A DNA stretch of 64,000 bases from Euryarchaeota archaeon UBA462 (GCA_002506755.1 DAYD01000013.1:109625-173624); one strand, 5' to 3'; counted from the first letter of the stretch, positions 35,191-44,149 are shown. Numbers and translations are program-made. The notes: generated by a model from the letters alone, not told the origin.

Positions 35191-36402
35191 GTGAAGGTCC
35201 TGACGACTCTAGTCTCTATACTGGTCATTTCCGCGAGCTTAGCTGGTTGTATAGCTGAAAACGACGGAGAGCCAGATCAGCTTGTGGTGGAGGACCTTTT
35301 CGGAGCATTTAGCGTAGTTGCACCAATAGATACAGGAATCAACGTATACCATAATCACTTTTCGATGAATGATTCATACCCCCAGTGGCTACTAGATGGG
35401 TTGGGAGTGAACATGGTATGTGAGATTTCAAAAAACGGTACGTGGCAAGAGAGATATGAAGCTGATCGGGAGGATTGCTGGGACCAGATAGGAGTAGGTG
35501 ATATCGTGTGGTTCAAAGGATCCAGAATAATAGGGACTACTCCTGAAGACAATACTGAAATACCAATCCTCGACGATCCAAGTGATGGTCACGGAACTGC
35601 CGTAACCGGGGCAGTTATTGACGCCAATCCAGATGCTGTAATTTTCTTTGTTGAGGGCTTCAGCGACGCTGCCGTTCTCGCGGCTGCATATCAACCTCTA
35701 GTTGATGTGATTTCCACTTCGTTCGGCCCCATAGGATCCATCCCAGTTCCAGGGATTGAAGACGCAACAAGGGTTGCGGTTGTAGAAAATGGCAAAATTC
35801 ACACTGGGGCAGCAGACAACACTCCCTCGCCGGCAGTACAAGACTCGACTGCTGGACCACCTTGGTCAATAGGGATATCGGGTTATGCAGAGGAGGACGA
35901 CGATCAGAAAGAAACCATGAGCGGATCATATCCCGATATCGCTGCAGATTGGACCCAAGAATTGCCAAATCACGACGACATAGACGGCTATCATACAACC
36001 TCGGGTACTTCTTTCGCCACTCCTCGTACCGCGGGAATTCTAAGCTTGGTCCTGACCAGTCTTAGAGATTATAGCGGAGATATGGGTTCAGGGGCATTTG
36101 GAGACAGAGAAGGCCTGTTAGTGAACGGAACTAATCTCTCAATAACCAATGACGATATCAGAGACTCACTGAACCTATCTGCTTGGTATCCTAGCTTTTC
36201 AACCTGGAATCCAAGTTCTGGTACGTTGCCAATATCGCCAGTTGCCCCATGCACTCAAGTGGGATGGGGTGTGGTAAATATGTCAAATGCAGACCCAATG
36301 ATTCAACATTTGATAGGAAATTCAGTAATGCCCCAACGTCCCAGCGATGTAGTTGCCTGCATGGAGGCCAATCAAGCCATTCGTGAGGCTTATTGGGGCT
36401 AA
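35191..36402 (+). CDS. Subtilisin-like (S8) lipoprotein
   Basis: 403 aa. A signal peptide with lipobox LAGC (Cys20) would tether it to the outer membrane face. Triad residues are recognisable: Asp47 (APIDTGINV), His134 (SDGHGTAVTG) and Ser274 (TSGTSFATP). The Asp motif comes unusually soon after the lipid anchor, so there is no long propeptide. The His loop is HGTAVTG rather than HGTHVAG. The GTG start is preceded by GGAGG. It lies between the XdhC-like gene and the regulator, but a link to molybdenum chemistry is not obvious. Confidence 0.82.
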   Translation: MKVLTTLVSILVISASLAGCIAENDGEPDQLVVEDLFGAFSVVAPIDTGINVYHNHFSMNDSYPQWLLDGLGVNMVCEISKNGTWQERYEADREDCWDQIGVGDIVWFKGSRIIGTTPEDNTEIPILDDPSDGHGTAVTGAVIDANPDAVIFFVEGFSDAAVLAAAYQPLVDVISTSFGPIGSIPVPGIEDATRVAVVENGKIHTGAADNTPSPAVQDSTAGPPWSIGISGYAEEDDDQKETMSGSYPDIAADWTQELPNHDDIDGYHTTSGTSFATPRTAGILSLVLTSLRDYSGDMGSGAFGDREGLLVNGTNLSITNDDIRDSLNLSAWYPSFSTWNPSSGTLPISPVAPCTQVGWGVVNMSNADPMIQHLIGNSVMPQRPSDVVACMEANQAIREAYWG

Positions 36403-36443
36403 TATCGACCAATGTTCAATATCACCGAGCTATTCGGAGGCAC

Positions 36444-37097
36444 ATGAGGAAGGTCCTACTCAGGTGGAAATTTAGCTCACTCAGGGGAATCAAAGAAATC
36501 GATGCTTTGATGGATATTTGCGATAGAATCGAGGTACTTGGCCACCTTTCATTGGGTCCAGATGGTGTCACACAATTGACGGAGGTGAAACTGAAGGAAG
36601 GAAGAGAACTTGCAGAAATATCCGATCTAAGCAGCTTCGCAGTTCTGGAGAAGCATGAGGAGAACAATGAAGGAATTTTAGCTAGTATTCACTGCACACA
36701 CAGCTTAGCAGCCGCTGCAATAGAACTTTCCAACATCTATGTTTACCCCCCGTATGCAATAGATTCTGTCAATGGTTTGGAATTGAGGATATACGGTCTT
36801 TCTGACTCGATAAGCAGTTTTCTAACTCAGCTTAGAATGGTCATGCCCCCCGACAGCATCAGTGTTCAGATGTTTAAGAACACGCAAACCTCGGAATATG
36901 ATTTCTTGACAAAAAAGCAAATGGAAGTCCTCGAATTAGCTGTGAACAGAGGATATTATGACGAAGGGACAGATATCACCCTCAAGGAGCTGGCCGATGA
37001 GATGGATATCGCAAGGAGCACAATTGGTGAGCACCTCAAGAGGGCAGAATCAGAGGTTCTAAAGAGGGCCGTTGGGGAATTCCCCCCTATTCGTTGA
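36444..37097 (+). CDS. HTH transcription regulator, bacterio-opsin activator (Bat) type
   Basis: About 217 aa. The C-terminal ~55 residues form the HTH_10 domain (LTKKQMEVLELAVNRGYY, then LKELADEMDIARSTIGEHL) common to haloarchaeal and marine archaeal regulators. The N-terminal ~140 residues are a likely ligand or signal domain without GAF/PAS motifs I can name. ATG 36444 follows GGAGG and is preferred over the frame opening at 36393. It ends 42 bp before the molybdenum hydroxylase genes on the same strand, making it the obvious candidate controller of that operon. Confidence 0.82.
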   Translation: MRKVLLRWKFSSLRGIKEIDALMDICDRIEVLGHLSLGPDGVTQLTEVKLKEGRELAEISDLSSFAVLEKHEENNEGILASIHCTHSLAAAAIELSNIYVYPPYAIDSVNGLELRIYGLSDSISSFLTQLRMVMPPDSISVQMFKNTQTSEYDFLTKKQMEVLELAVNRGYYDEGTDITLKELADEMDIARSTIGEHLKRAESEVLKRAVGEFPPIR

Positions 37098-37138
37098 CGA
37101 ACCGAATGCTCAAAGGATGACTCCGACTGGTCCGACTA

Positions 37139-37711
37139 ATGGTGCAGTACCGACTTCCCATGCTGCCACATCCCGAAGAGATAGAATGGACAGCAGAAGT
37201 AAACGGAGCTGAGACCACACTCCACATAGAGAATAACGCTGTTTTGTTAGACGTACTTAGGGAAAAAGCCGGGAGCCTTGGAACCAAGAGAGGATGTGAC
37301 ATGGGGACCTGTGGCTGCTGTTCAGTACTAATTGACGGTGATCCACGACTATCCTGTTTAACCCTGGCATCAGAGGCCGATGGAACTAGTATTACCACGG
37401 TGGAAGGCCTTTCGGATGGCCATCACCTACACCCAATACAACAGACTTTCACTGAGTTTGGAGGAAGCCAGTGCGGATTCTGCACCCCTGGATTTCTAGT
37501 TGTTATTTCTGCACTCCTTTCCGAGAATAGCTCTCCTTCGGATGAAGAGATAAAATCCGCAATAGAGGGGAATCTTTGTAGATGCACAGGTTTTCAACAA
37601 ATTGTAGACTCGGTTAGAGCCGCCTCGGATATCTTGGTAGCAGGAGACAGAGTAGAAGACTCAACCTCTGCTAAGAGCGATCCTCACCCAGGATTTGGAG
37701 AGGAGGTTTGA
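37139..37711 (+). CDS. Molybdenum hydroxylase [2Fe-2S] subunit (HcrC/CoxS-like)
   Basis: 190-aa small electron-transfer subunit. A plant-type ferredoxin domain holds one 2Fe-2S cluster (Cys53, Cys58, Cys61, Cys73 in RGCDMGTCGCC...LSC). An all-helical domain holds the second (Cys112, Cys115 in SQCGFCTPGF; Cys147, Cys149 in GNLCRCTGF). It relays electrons between the molybdenum site and FAD. It overlaps the next gene by TTGA, so translation is probably coupled. The C-terminus is about 25 residues longer than in typical homologues. Confidence 0.93.
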   Translation: MVQYRLPMLPHPEEIEWTAEVNGAETTLHIENNAVLLDVLREKAGSLGTKRGCDMGTCGCCSVLIDGDPRLSCLTLASEADGTSITTVEGLSDGHHLHPIQQTFTEFGGSQCGFCTPGFLVVISALLSENSSPSDEEIKSAIEGNLCRCTGFQQIVDSVRAASDILVAGDRVEDSTSAKSDPHPGFGEEV

Positions 37712-40494
37712 TTTTGACTGAAAAGGAAAAGGAAATGGTCGGCTACAAACAACAGCCAGGAAAATTGCCATTTTCCAAACCTGGATCAGGCGGAAAGAAT
37801 AGTTTTTCTAAGCCAATTGAGGAGAATATGATACCATCTTCTCAAGGAGGGAAACTCAAGCAACCCTGGGGTCCGCACAGGCATGACTCTCTAGTAAGTG
37901 GACAGGTAATTGGTAAAGATACGGCGCTAGTAGACAGTAATTGGAAGGTCACAGGACAGGCTCACTATGGAGACGACGTTAGGATAAAAGGAGAATTAAT
38001 TGGCAGGATTGTACGATCTCCCCACCACTATGCTAGAGTTATCTCGATTGATTGCTCCAGAGCTCTGAAGCTACCGGGGGTTGTTGCCGTAGCAACCGGG
38101 GCCGACGCTAACAACAAATTTGGGGTCCTCCCTGTGACAAAGGATGAACATGCGATGGCGGTTGACAAGGTTAGGCATGCTGGTGACCTTGTAGCGTGCG
38201 TAGCAGCCGAAGACGAGGCCACCGCAAGAGAGGCGGAGAGACTAATTGAGGTCGAGTACGAAATACTCGATTCAATTCATGACATGAGGGACGGTCTGAA
38301 GGATAGTTTTGAACCGATTCACGATCGAGGGAAGTATCACATTGGAGAGTCAAATGTCCAAAAGCGAGTGTTCCAGGAGTTTGGAGACGTTTCGGGGATG
38401 CTCAGCAGTTCTGTGGCTAGCTACAAAGAGGACTGGGTCTTCGCTGGGGTAAACCATGCATTTACTGAACCACATGCAGTAGTGGCTCATTGGGACCCCA
38501 CAGGGAGGCTGACACTATACACCCCCCAACAAGTTCCTCATTACGTCCATAGGGCACTAGCCGATGTTCTCGAAATCCCTATGCATCAAATAAACGTACA
38601 CCGGACATTTGTTGGTGGTGGCTTCGGAGGAAAATCGGACCCATTTCCTCATGAAATGTGTGCCGCAATTCTGGCTCGAAAATCTGGGAGACCAGTTAGA
38701 TTAACGTTCGATAGAGAAGAGGTATACTGGGTAAATAGGGGACGCCACCCATCTAGGATAGAAATGAATCTTCACGCAGATGAGGAAGGAAGGATTTGTG
38801 GCATAGAAACAGATGCTCTGATTGACGGTGGGGCCTTTGCATCATTCGGGCATGTGACTACGTATTACAACGGAGTTTTGCACACTGCACCATATGAGAT
38901 CGGGTCTTTCCACTATACCGGAGCTAGAGTTTGGACAAACAAGCCAGCTAGTGGGGCGATGAGAGGGCATGGAGCGGTCAACTCAAGATGTGCAGTAGAA
39001 GTCGGGCTAGACCACCTAGCAGAGCAGCTTTCCGTCGATCCTATTTCACTTCGCCTTGCTAATCTACTCCCTCCCCACTCTTCGACGATCACCGGATTCA
39101 GGGTGACTAGCATTGGGATGAGAGAGTGCCTGGAAAGAGTGAGGCAGGAAAGTGGTTGGACAAAAAAATTCAGAAGGCTTCCATTAGGGAAAGGGATAGG
39201 TGTTGGTTGTGGCTTCTTCATATCTGGAAGCGGCCTTCCAATTCACTGGGACCCTAATAAGTTCCCGCACGCCACAGTTCATCTCAAGATTGACATGGAT
39301 GGAGGCGTTACAGTGCACACTGGTGCCGCCGAAATCGGACAGGGATCAGACACAGTTGTGGCTCAGTCAGTGGCCGAAGTACTTGGTCTGCCACTTGACA
39401 TGATAAGGATAAAATCCAGGGAATCAGATACATCCCCTGTCGATCTGGGTTCTTACTCTTCACGAGTCACCTTCATGAATGCAAACGCTGCAATTTCTGC
39501 TGCCATGGATATCCGGAACAATCTCATTGATGCGACCGCGCAAATCACTAATTCGGATAAACAGGGTCTTGTTATCGGGGATAGAAGAATTTTCCAGAAA
39601 TCAGACCCATCAGTGGGAGTATCATATTTGGAGGCTCTTCACAAAGCTCAGGAAGATAGAGGTGCCCTAATTTCTTCTGGCGCATATAGGACACCACCTA
39701 TGGGTAAAACCCACAAAGGAGCCGCAGCAGGACTCGCTCCCGCATACTCCTTCTCAGCATATGCGGCTGAGGTCACGGTTGATGTCGAGACCGGCCAAAT
39801 CAATGTGGAGAAAGTCTGGGCTGCTCATGATTGCGGAAAAGCGCTTAACCCCCTAGCAGTTAAGGGCCAAATAATCGGCTCATGCCATATGGGGATGGGG
39901 CAGGTATTGTCCGAAGAAATGCGATACAGCAGAAATGGAAGCCTCCTAAATCCCGATTTGCTAGATTACAAAATACCCAGTGTCCACGAGATGCCTGAAG
40001 TGACTCCAATCATCGTGGAATCAAATGACCCTGAGGGTCCGTTTGGAGCCAAAGAGGCTGGTGAAGGGCCCCTTTTGCCAATACTTCCCGCGGTCTGCAA
40101 TGCTGTTTACGATGCAATAGGGGTCCGGCCATCAGAACTCCCTCTCACTCCAGAGAAGGTGTTCAAACTAATAGAGAAAAGATGCAAATCAGAAGGAATA
40201 CTCGACCCTCTGCATCTTTCTCCTCCTTCTCTAAATTACTCAGATTTACAGACAACACTTGAGAATAGGGCCAGTGAGCACTCCACTAGAGACATTTCAA
40301 GAAGATTAAATGAAGAAAGAAGCGAATATTACAATGGTGCTCTCTTTGGATTGGATCCTTCGATACCTCCGGATCAGTCTGATCCGAGTTGGGCAGTCAG
40401 AGTTACTCCTGACCAATCATATCTCGATGACCCAAGACTTGCTGGTTCGGCATGGAAACACACCGAGAGGAGGAAAAGGGGTGAAGAGAAATGA
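37708..40494 (+). CDS. Molybdenum hydroxylase catalytic subunit, 4-hydroxybenzoyl-CoA reductase alpha-like
   Basis: 928-aa molybdopterin-binding subunit. Motifs are VGGGFGGKSDPFPHEM (~302), GAMRGHGAVNSRCAVE (~416), a GQGSDT cofactor loop, and GPFGAKEAGEGPLLP with Glu783/Glu786. The GPFGAKEA form is that of 4-hydroxybenzoyl-CoA reductase and relatives rather than CO dehydrogenase; no AYRCSFR loop is present. It is about 150 residues longer than usual, with a polar ~65-residue N-terminal and ~90-residue C-terminal extension. TTG 37708 opens the frame; TTG 37714 is better placed after AGGAGG. The substrate is unknown. Confidence 0.88.
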   Translation: MILTEKEKEMVGYKQQPGKLPFSKPGSGGKNSFSKPIEENMIPSSQGGKLKQPWGPHRHDSLVSGQVIGKDTALVDSNWKVTGQAHYGDDVRIKGELIGRIVRSPHHYARVISIDCSRALKLPGVVAVATGADANNKFGVLPVTKDEHAMAVDKVRHAGDLVACVAAEDEATAREAERLIEVEYEILDSIHDMRDGLKDSFEPIHDRGKYHIGESNVQKRVFQEFGDVSGMLSSSVASYKEDWVFAGVNHAFTEPHAVVAHWDPTGRLTLYTPQQVPHYVHRALADVLEIPMHQINVHRTFVGGGFGGKSDPFPHEMCAAILARKSGRPVRLTFDREEVYWVNRGRHPSRIEMNLHADEEGRICGIETDALIDGGAFASFGHVTTYYNGVLHTAPYEIGSFHYTGARVWTNKPASGAMRGHGAVNSRCAVEVGLDHLAEQLSVDPISLRLANLLPPHSSTITGFRVTSIGMRECLERVRQESGWTKKFRRLPLGKGIGVGCGFFISGSGLPIHWDPNKFPHATVHLKIDMDGGVTVHTGAAEIGQGSDTVVAQSVAEVLGLPLDMIRIKSRESDTSPVDLGSYSSRVTFMNANAAISAAMDIRNNLIDATAQITNSDKQGLVIGDRRIFQKSDPSVGVSYLEALHKAQEDRGALISSGAYRTPPMGKTHKGAAAGLAPAYSFSAYAAEVTVDVETGQINVEKVWAAHDCGKALNPLAVKGQIIGSCHMGMGQVLSEEMRYSRNGSLLNPDLLDYKIPSVHEMPEVTPIIVESNDPEGPFGAKEAGEGPLLPILPAVCNAVYDAIGVRPSELPLTPEKVFKLIEKRCKSEGILDPLHLSPPSLNYSDLQTTLENRASEHSTRDISRRLNEERSEYYNGALFGLDPSIPPDQSDPSWAVRVTPDQSYLDDPRLAGSAWKHTERRKRGEEK

Positions 40495-41474
40495 AAATGC
40501 CCCCATTCAAACTCCATAGCCCCAATAGTCTGGAAGAAGCTATCGAAATATCAAGAGAATTATCCGAATCGGGACTTGAATTCGATTGGATAGCAGGTGG
40601 GACCGACTTGATTCCTAATTACAAATGGCACATCAACGTGAAGAGTCACGTAATATCACTAGCATCTGTCACTGAGCTCAAAGAGTTGAGCACGACCCAC
40701 ATTGGCGCAATGGTCAGGATTAATGAGTTGGCGACTGATAAGCACACTCATCCGGTCCTAGCCAAGGCCGCCAAGTCAATCGCAAGCGTAATGATTAGGA
40801 GGTCCGGTACAGTAGGTGGAAACATTTGCCTCGATACCAGGTGCTATTGGATCAACCAATCGGAATCCTGGAGAGAATCGATAGATTGGTGCCACAAGTG
40901 TGATTGCGGAACCGGAGCAGATTGCAGGGTAATACCAAATCAAAATACACTCTGTGTTGCCACCTATCAAGCCGACTTAGCACCAGTTCTAATGTGCTTG
41001 AATTCCCAAATCCACATTGCTTCCCCGAGTGGCAAGAGGTCAATGCCGATTAGCAATTTCTTCAAACTAGATGGGATGACGAGAAATGTACTCGAACCAG
41101 GAGAGCTAATTACTCATATCACTCTTCCAAGCGACTCTAAGGAATGGCAGGGCGATTATCAGAAGCTGAGACAGAGAGAGTCTTGGGATTTCCCAGAGGC
41201 AGGTGTCGCAGTACTGTGGAAAAGCAATCCTGAAAAGGAACCAATTCAGCTCAGAGTTGCCACAACAGGATTGGAGTCAATACCTATTCTTCACGAAGAT
41301 GAGTCAAAGAGTGCGTTGGAAAATTGGGAAGGGGTTAGTTCCGTGGATGAGTTAGCAGAGTCAATCAAAAAGGCCGTGAAACCGGTCAAAAACACGTGGT
41401 TCTCACCGCCATATAGGAAAAAGATGGTGAAGGTATTAACAAAAAGGGCTTGCAGAGGTTTACTGGTGAGTTAG
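40491..41474 (+). CDS. Molybdenum hydroxylase FAD subunit with extra Fe-S insertion (HcrB-like)
   Basis: 327 aa. FAD-binding motifs are AGGTDLIPNYK (35-45) and the TVGGNICLDTRC segment (107-118). After this comes the cysteine-rich insertion that distinguishes 4-hydroxybenzoyl-CoA reductase beta subunits: Cys118, Cys134, Cys145 and Cys155 are spaced like the four 4Fe-4S ligands known for HcrB, with additional Cys113, Cys137 and Cys139. The length equals HcrB. Ordinary xanthine or CO dehydrogenase FAD subunits lack this insertion. ATGA overlap with the alpha subunit gives the gene order gamma-alpha-beta in one operon. Confidence 0.88.
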   Translation: MKMPPFKLHSPNSLEEAIEISRELSESGLEFDWIAGGTDLIPNYKWHINVKSHVISLASVTELKELSTTHIGAMVRINELATDKHTHPVLAKAAKSIASVMIRRSGTVGGNICLDTRCYWINQSESWRESIDWCHKCDCGTGADCRVIPNQNTLCVATYQADLAPVLMCLNSQIHIASPSGKRSMPISNFFKLDGMTRNVLEPGELITHITLPSDSKEWQGDYQKLRQRESWDFPEAGVAVLWKSNPEKEPIQLRVATTGLESIPILHEDESKSALENWEGVSSVDELAESIKKAVKPVKNTWFSPPYRKKMVKVLTKRACRGLLVS

Positions 41475-41478
41475 TAAA

Positions 41479-42426
41479 ATGAAAGCCAGCTTTTCATACA
41501 TCGGTGTCTTAACTCTGCTATTTTTATTTCCCATTTGTCCAGCATCTGCACAAGAGTTGGGATCATGGGAATTAGGAATAAATTACCCAGACGAGGACTC
41601 GGCAAATCCGTTTGAGATTTCACCCGAAGGATCGGTTAATGTAGAGTTCTTTATAGAAAACTCTGGGATAACCGAAATTACGGTTCAACTAGAATACGAC
41701 ATTCCCTTTGGAGGCGAATTCGACGCTCCGGAAGAAGAAAGCATTCCCTCAGGTACCAACAAATCTTTTGATCTGAAGATTTCGGGAGTTGACGTTCAAT
41801 CCTTTGAAGCCGAAAAAAAGGAGAAGTTCTCTATAACTGGAACTATATCCTCAAGGCAGGGAGTCCCAGACCTAACTGCTTCTAGTCAAAATAGAGAAGG
41901 AGATTTGGAGATTCCTACGATATTTGATATTTCTGTAGAAATCTCAGATCCATTTGGCCCGATGAATTCTGGTTCAGAAACAATTCTCACTGTCACTGTC
42001 AGAAACGAGGGTAATGGTCAGGATGGAGTAGGAGAAGTATTGGTGGAAGACGATTGCCCGCTGCTTACTTCGGACAACGGATTAGACTCGTTGACATTAG
42101 GTAATATCGACTCAGGAAAGACTAAGGATGCCGAGCTAAGACTTATTGCATCTGAAAGCCATCCTAGAAGACATTGTGATATCACGGTGACTGTTAGCTC
42201 AAAAAGAGCCCTAAATCAAGGCATTAACACTATTGGTCAGGACGAAGTTAGGGTAAGCGTGGAACCGCCCCCTAAAGGAGAATCTGGAAATTCAGGTGAA
42301 GAAGAGACAAATCCTAGCGAACCTGAAGACTCCATAAAATCTAATCTTCCCGCCCCTGGTATTATTTCTCTCCTATCTGCAATTTTTATGTCTATATTTT
42401 ACCCTCGAAAAATACACCATAAATGA
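41479..42426 (+). CDS. Secreted CARDB-like protein with C-terminal anchor
   Basis: 315 aa. The signal peptide ends near PASAQ (residue ~25). Two immunoglobulin-like beta domains follow, with spaced N-glycosylation sequons and an ISDPFGPMNSGSETILTVTVRN segment typical of CARDB/NEW3-type cell-surface modules. After a Glu/Ser/Pro-rich spacer comes LPAPGIISLLSAIFMSIF and a basic tail, which looks like an archaeosortase-type (PGF-CTERM-like) sorting signal or simple anchor. It is 4 bp after the molybdenum hydroxylase operon, so possibly co-transcribed, without evident functional link. Confidence 0.68.
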   Translation: MKASFSYIGVLTLLFLFPICPASAQELGSWELGINYPDEDSANPFEISPEGSVNVEFFIENSGITEITVQLEYDIPFGGEFDAPEEESIPSGTNKSFDLKISGVDVQSFEAEKKEKFSITGTISSRQGVPDLTASSQNREGDLEIPTIFDISVEISDPFGPMNSGSETILTVTVRNEGNGQDGVGEVLVEDDCPLLTSDNGLDSLTLGNIDSGKTKDAELRLIASESHPRRHCDITVTVSSKRALNQGINTIGQDEVRVSVEPPPKGESGNSGEEETNPSEPEDSIKSNLPAPGIISLLSAIFMSIFYPRKIHHK

Positions 42427-42511
42427 GCCTTAGTACCAATAATTCGCTAGCCTCGATTTAAACTAGTCTCAGGAACATATAACCGTGTTATGTTTGTCGA
42501 GCGGGCGTTGC

Positions 42512-42528
42512 TTGGGCCGTAGGCCCAA
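42512..42528 (+). promoter_or_regulatory. 7-bp perfect hairpin upstream of the DUF4350-MoxR operon
   Basis: TTGGGCC-GTA-GGCCCAA. TATA-like elements precede it (TTTAAAC at 42457, ATATAA at 42477). If transcription begins from the first, a 10-codon frame ATG 42490 to TAG 42522 would end inside the hairpin. It has no T-tract, so an operator or leader element is more likely than a terminator. Confidence 0.4.
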
Positions 42529-42541
42529 TTAGAATCGGGAG

Positions 42542-44149
42542 TTGCTTTGGGTGCCTAAGGAATTGAGTAGTGATGACAGGTTCAATAGAAACATAACCTA
42601 TTCATTGGTAATCACAGGAATCCTACTACTAGTTTTGCCTATGTTTTTTGTTGCGAACAAGGAGACCGCCTACTCTGCATACGAAGCTGAAGGCGATGGA
42701 CAGGTCTCCGACATGAGAGACTCCTTTGAGGATGAGGAGGGTTATTACGTCGCTAACACAATGTCAACGCCCATGCTGGTCAACGATTGGAAGGACCCCC
42801 ACAGGACCCTTCTTGCAGTAGTGGCTCCGGAGAAGCCGATTGATGAGACCGAGGCAGCTGAGATATACAAATTCGTCACTGAGAAGGGTGGCAAGGTCAT
42901 TGTTGCAGCAGACAACACTAATGCAAACATTTTGGCAGGAATGTTTGGGGTCACATATTTTGACGACCCACTTAGGGATGAGAAGCAGCACTGGATATAC
43001 ATCGAACCCGGTACAACAAATCCAGTCATCGATTGGGGCAATGTTTGGAGCGCTACATCCATCGGCCAAGATGTTGAACAAATGTCTGCTGGAGCTTCGA
43101 TGCAAGGATGCACACCCTTCCAGATACAGAACCCCGATGGGCTGAGAGATTGCAGAATTCCAGTGATGTTCAAATCACCCACTGGACTGAAGTTCGAACC
43201 ATTATTGGAGGATATTGACGATCCAAACAACAGGAAAATTATGACTCTAGGAAAGGCCTCTCCATCCGCATTCATCGACATAAAAGGAGATGGAGACCCA
43301 ACAAATCCAGAAAATCCTGCACCAGGTGATCTAAAACTAATGATGAGGTTTGATTACCCCGGAATCAAGGTCTTCGATGAACTCCCGAACACTGATAGGG
43401 GCGCCTTTTCGTCAGGTGTAGGGGAATTGGAAGTAACAGGAAGCATTGTTTTTGTTTCTGATGACGAAGCGCTCTCAAACTTACTATGGGAACTAGATGA
43501 TGCTGAAGATAGAGGGCTTAGTAGGGATTGTTCTGCAATTGGCGGATATACGCAGAACAACTGCTGGACTCAAGAAATACTCAATAATAACGACTGGGGA
43601 GGGAATGAGCGATTCTTCAAAATCCTAGTTTACGATATGATGGAGTTCGACAATGCAAATCTCTCCGCTCCGATAAAGTCAGACAAAGGAAACTTCCAGA
43701 TAGTCTTTGACGAGAGTCGCCACGTCACGGGAGTTGTCTCGGCTCCGTTTGTTGAGACTATGGGGACAGTGGTCCTACTCACTTCCAATGAGTTTCTAAA
43801 ATGGCTAGTGGTTCTGAATGTGGGCCTCTTACTTCTAGTCGCAATGATGGTGGCTCCTGAAAAGGAAAACTGGAGGCACGTCTTCGATTTAACAAAGTTC
43901 AACCAGAGGCCAGAAAAATTAGACCCAACTTCTTACAGAAATCGTGTCCGATCGGCATTATTGAGTAAAGTAAGGATACATCACGACTTAACAAGAGATG
44001 AAATGGCACAGACGCCACCGATAGAAGTTCAAGCGATGATTGGCGACCCACGGCTCGTGGAATTGGCTTATAGCCAAAGCCGGACGTACACGCCCCAAGA
44101 GTTGCGCAAGTTAATGCAGGCCATTCGGCGATGGGGAAAAAATAATTGA
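42542..44149 (+). CDS. DUF4350 membrane protein
   Basis: 535 aa: an N-terminal helix (residues ~21-40), a large external domain matching DUF4350 (EKPIDETEAAEIYKFVTEKG, GKVIVAADNTNANILAGMFG) and a helix near 425-445, then a cytosolic tail. DUF4350 proteins regularly accompany MoxR ATPases and DUF58 proteins and are thought to form an envelope-linked complex; the function is unsettled. TTG opens the frame at 42542, but GTG 42551 (MPKELSSDD) is better spaced from GGGAG. It overlaps the MoxR frame by 4 bp. Confidence 0.8.
   Translation: MLWVPKELSSDDRFNRNITYSLVITGILLLVLPMFFVANKETAYSAYEAEGDGQVSDMRDSFEDEEGYYVANTMSTPMLVNDWKDPHRTLLAVVAPEKPIDETEAAEIYKFVTEKGGKVIVAADNTNANILAGMFGVTYFDDPLRDEKQHWIYIEPGTTNPVIDWGNVWSATSIGQDVEQMSAGASMQGCTPFQIQNPDGLRDCRIPVMFKSPTGLKFEPLLEDIDDPNNRKIMTLGKASPSAFIDIKGDGDPTNPENPAPGDLKLMMRFDYPGIKVFDELPNTDRGAFSSGVGELEVTGSIVFVSDDEALSNLLWELDDAEDRGLSRDCSAIGGYTQNNCWTQEILNNNDWGGNERFFKILVYDMMEFDNANLSAPIKSDKGNFQIVFDESRHVTGVVSAPFVETMGTVVLLTSNEFLKWLVVLNVGLLLLVAMMVAPEKENWRHVFDLTKFNQRPEKLDPTSYRNRVRSALLSKVRIHHDLTRDEMAQTPPIEVQAMIGDPRLVELAYSQSRTYTPQELRKLMQAIRRWGKNN

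Noticed and set aside
37139..41474. Operon as aerobic CO dehydrogenase
   Set aside because: The catalytic subunit lacks the AYRCSFR active-site loop, and the FAD subunit has the HcrB-type cysteine insertion.
42512..42528. Hairpin as an intrinsic terminator of the preceding gene
   Set aside because: No T-tract follows, it lies nearly 90 bp after the stop, and archaeal termination does not rely on such stems; a leader or operator element fits better.
42745..43281. 178-codon minus-strand frame inside the DUF4350 gene
   Set aside because: Shadow of the supported plus-strand gene; no family and no promoter.
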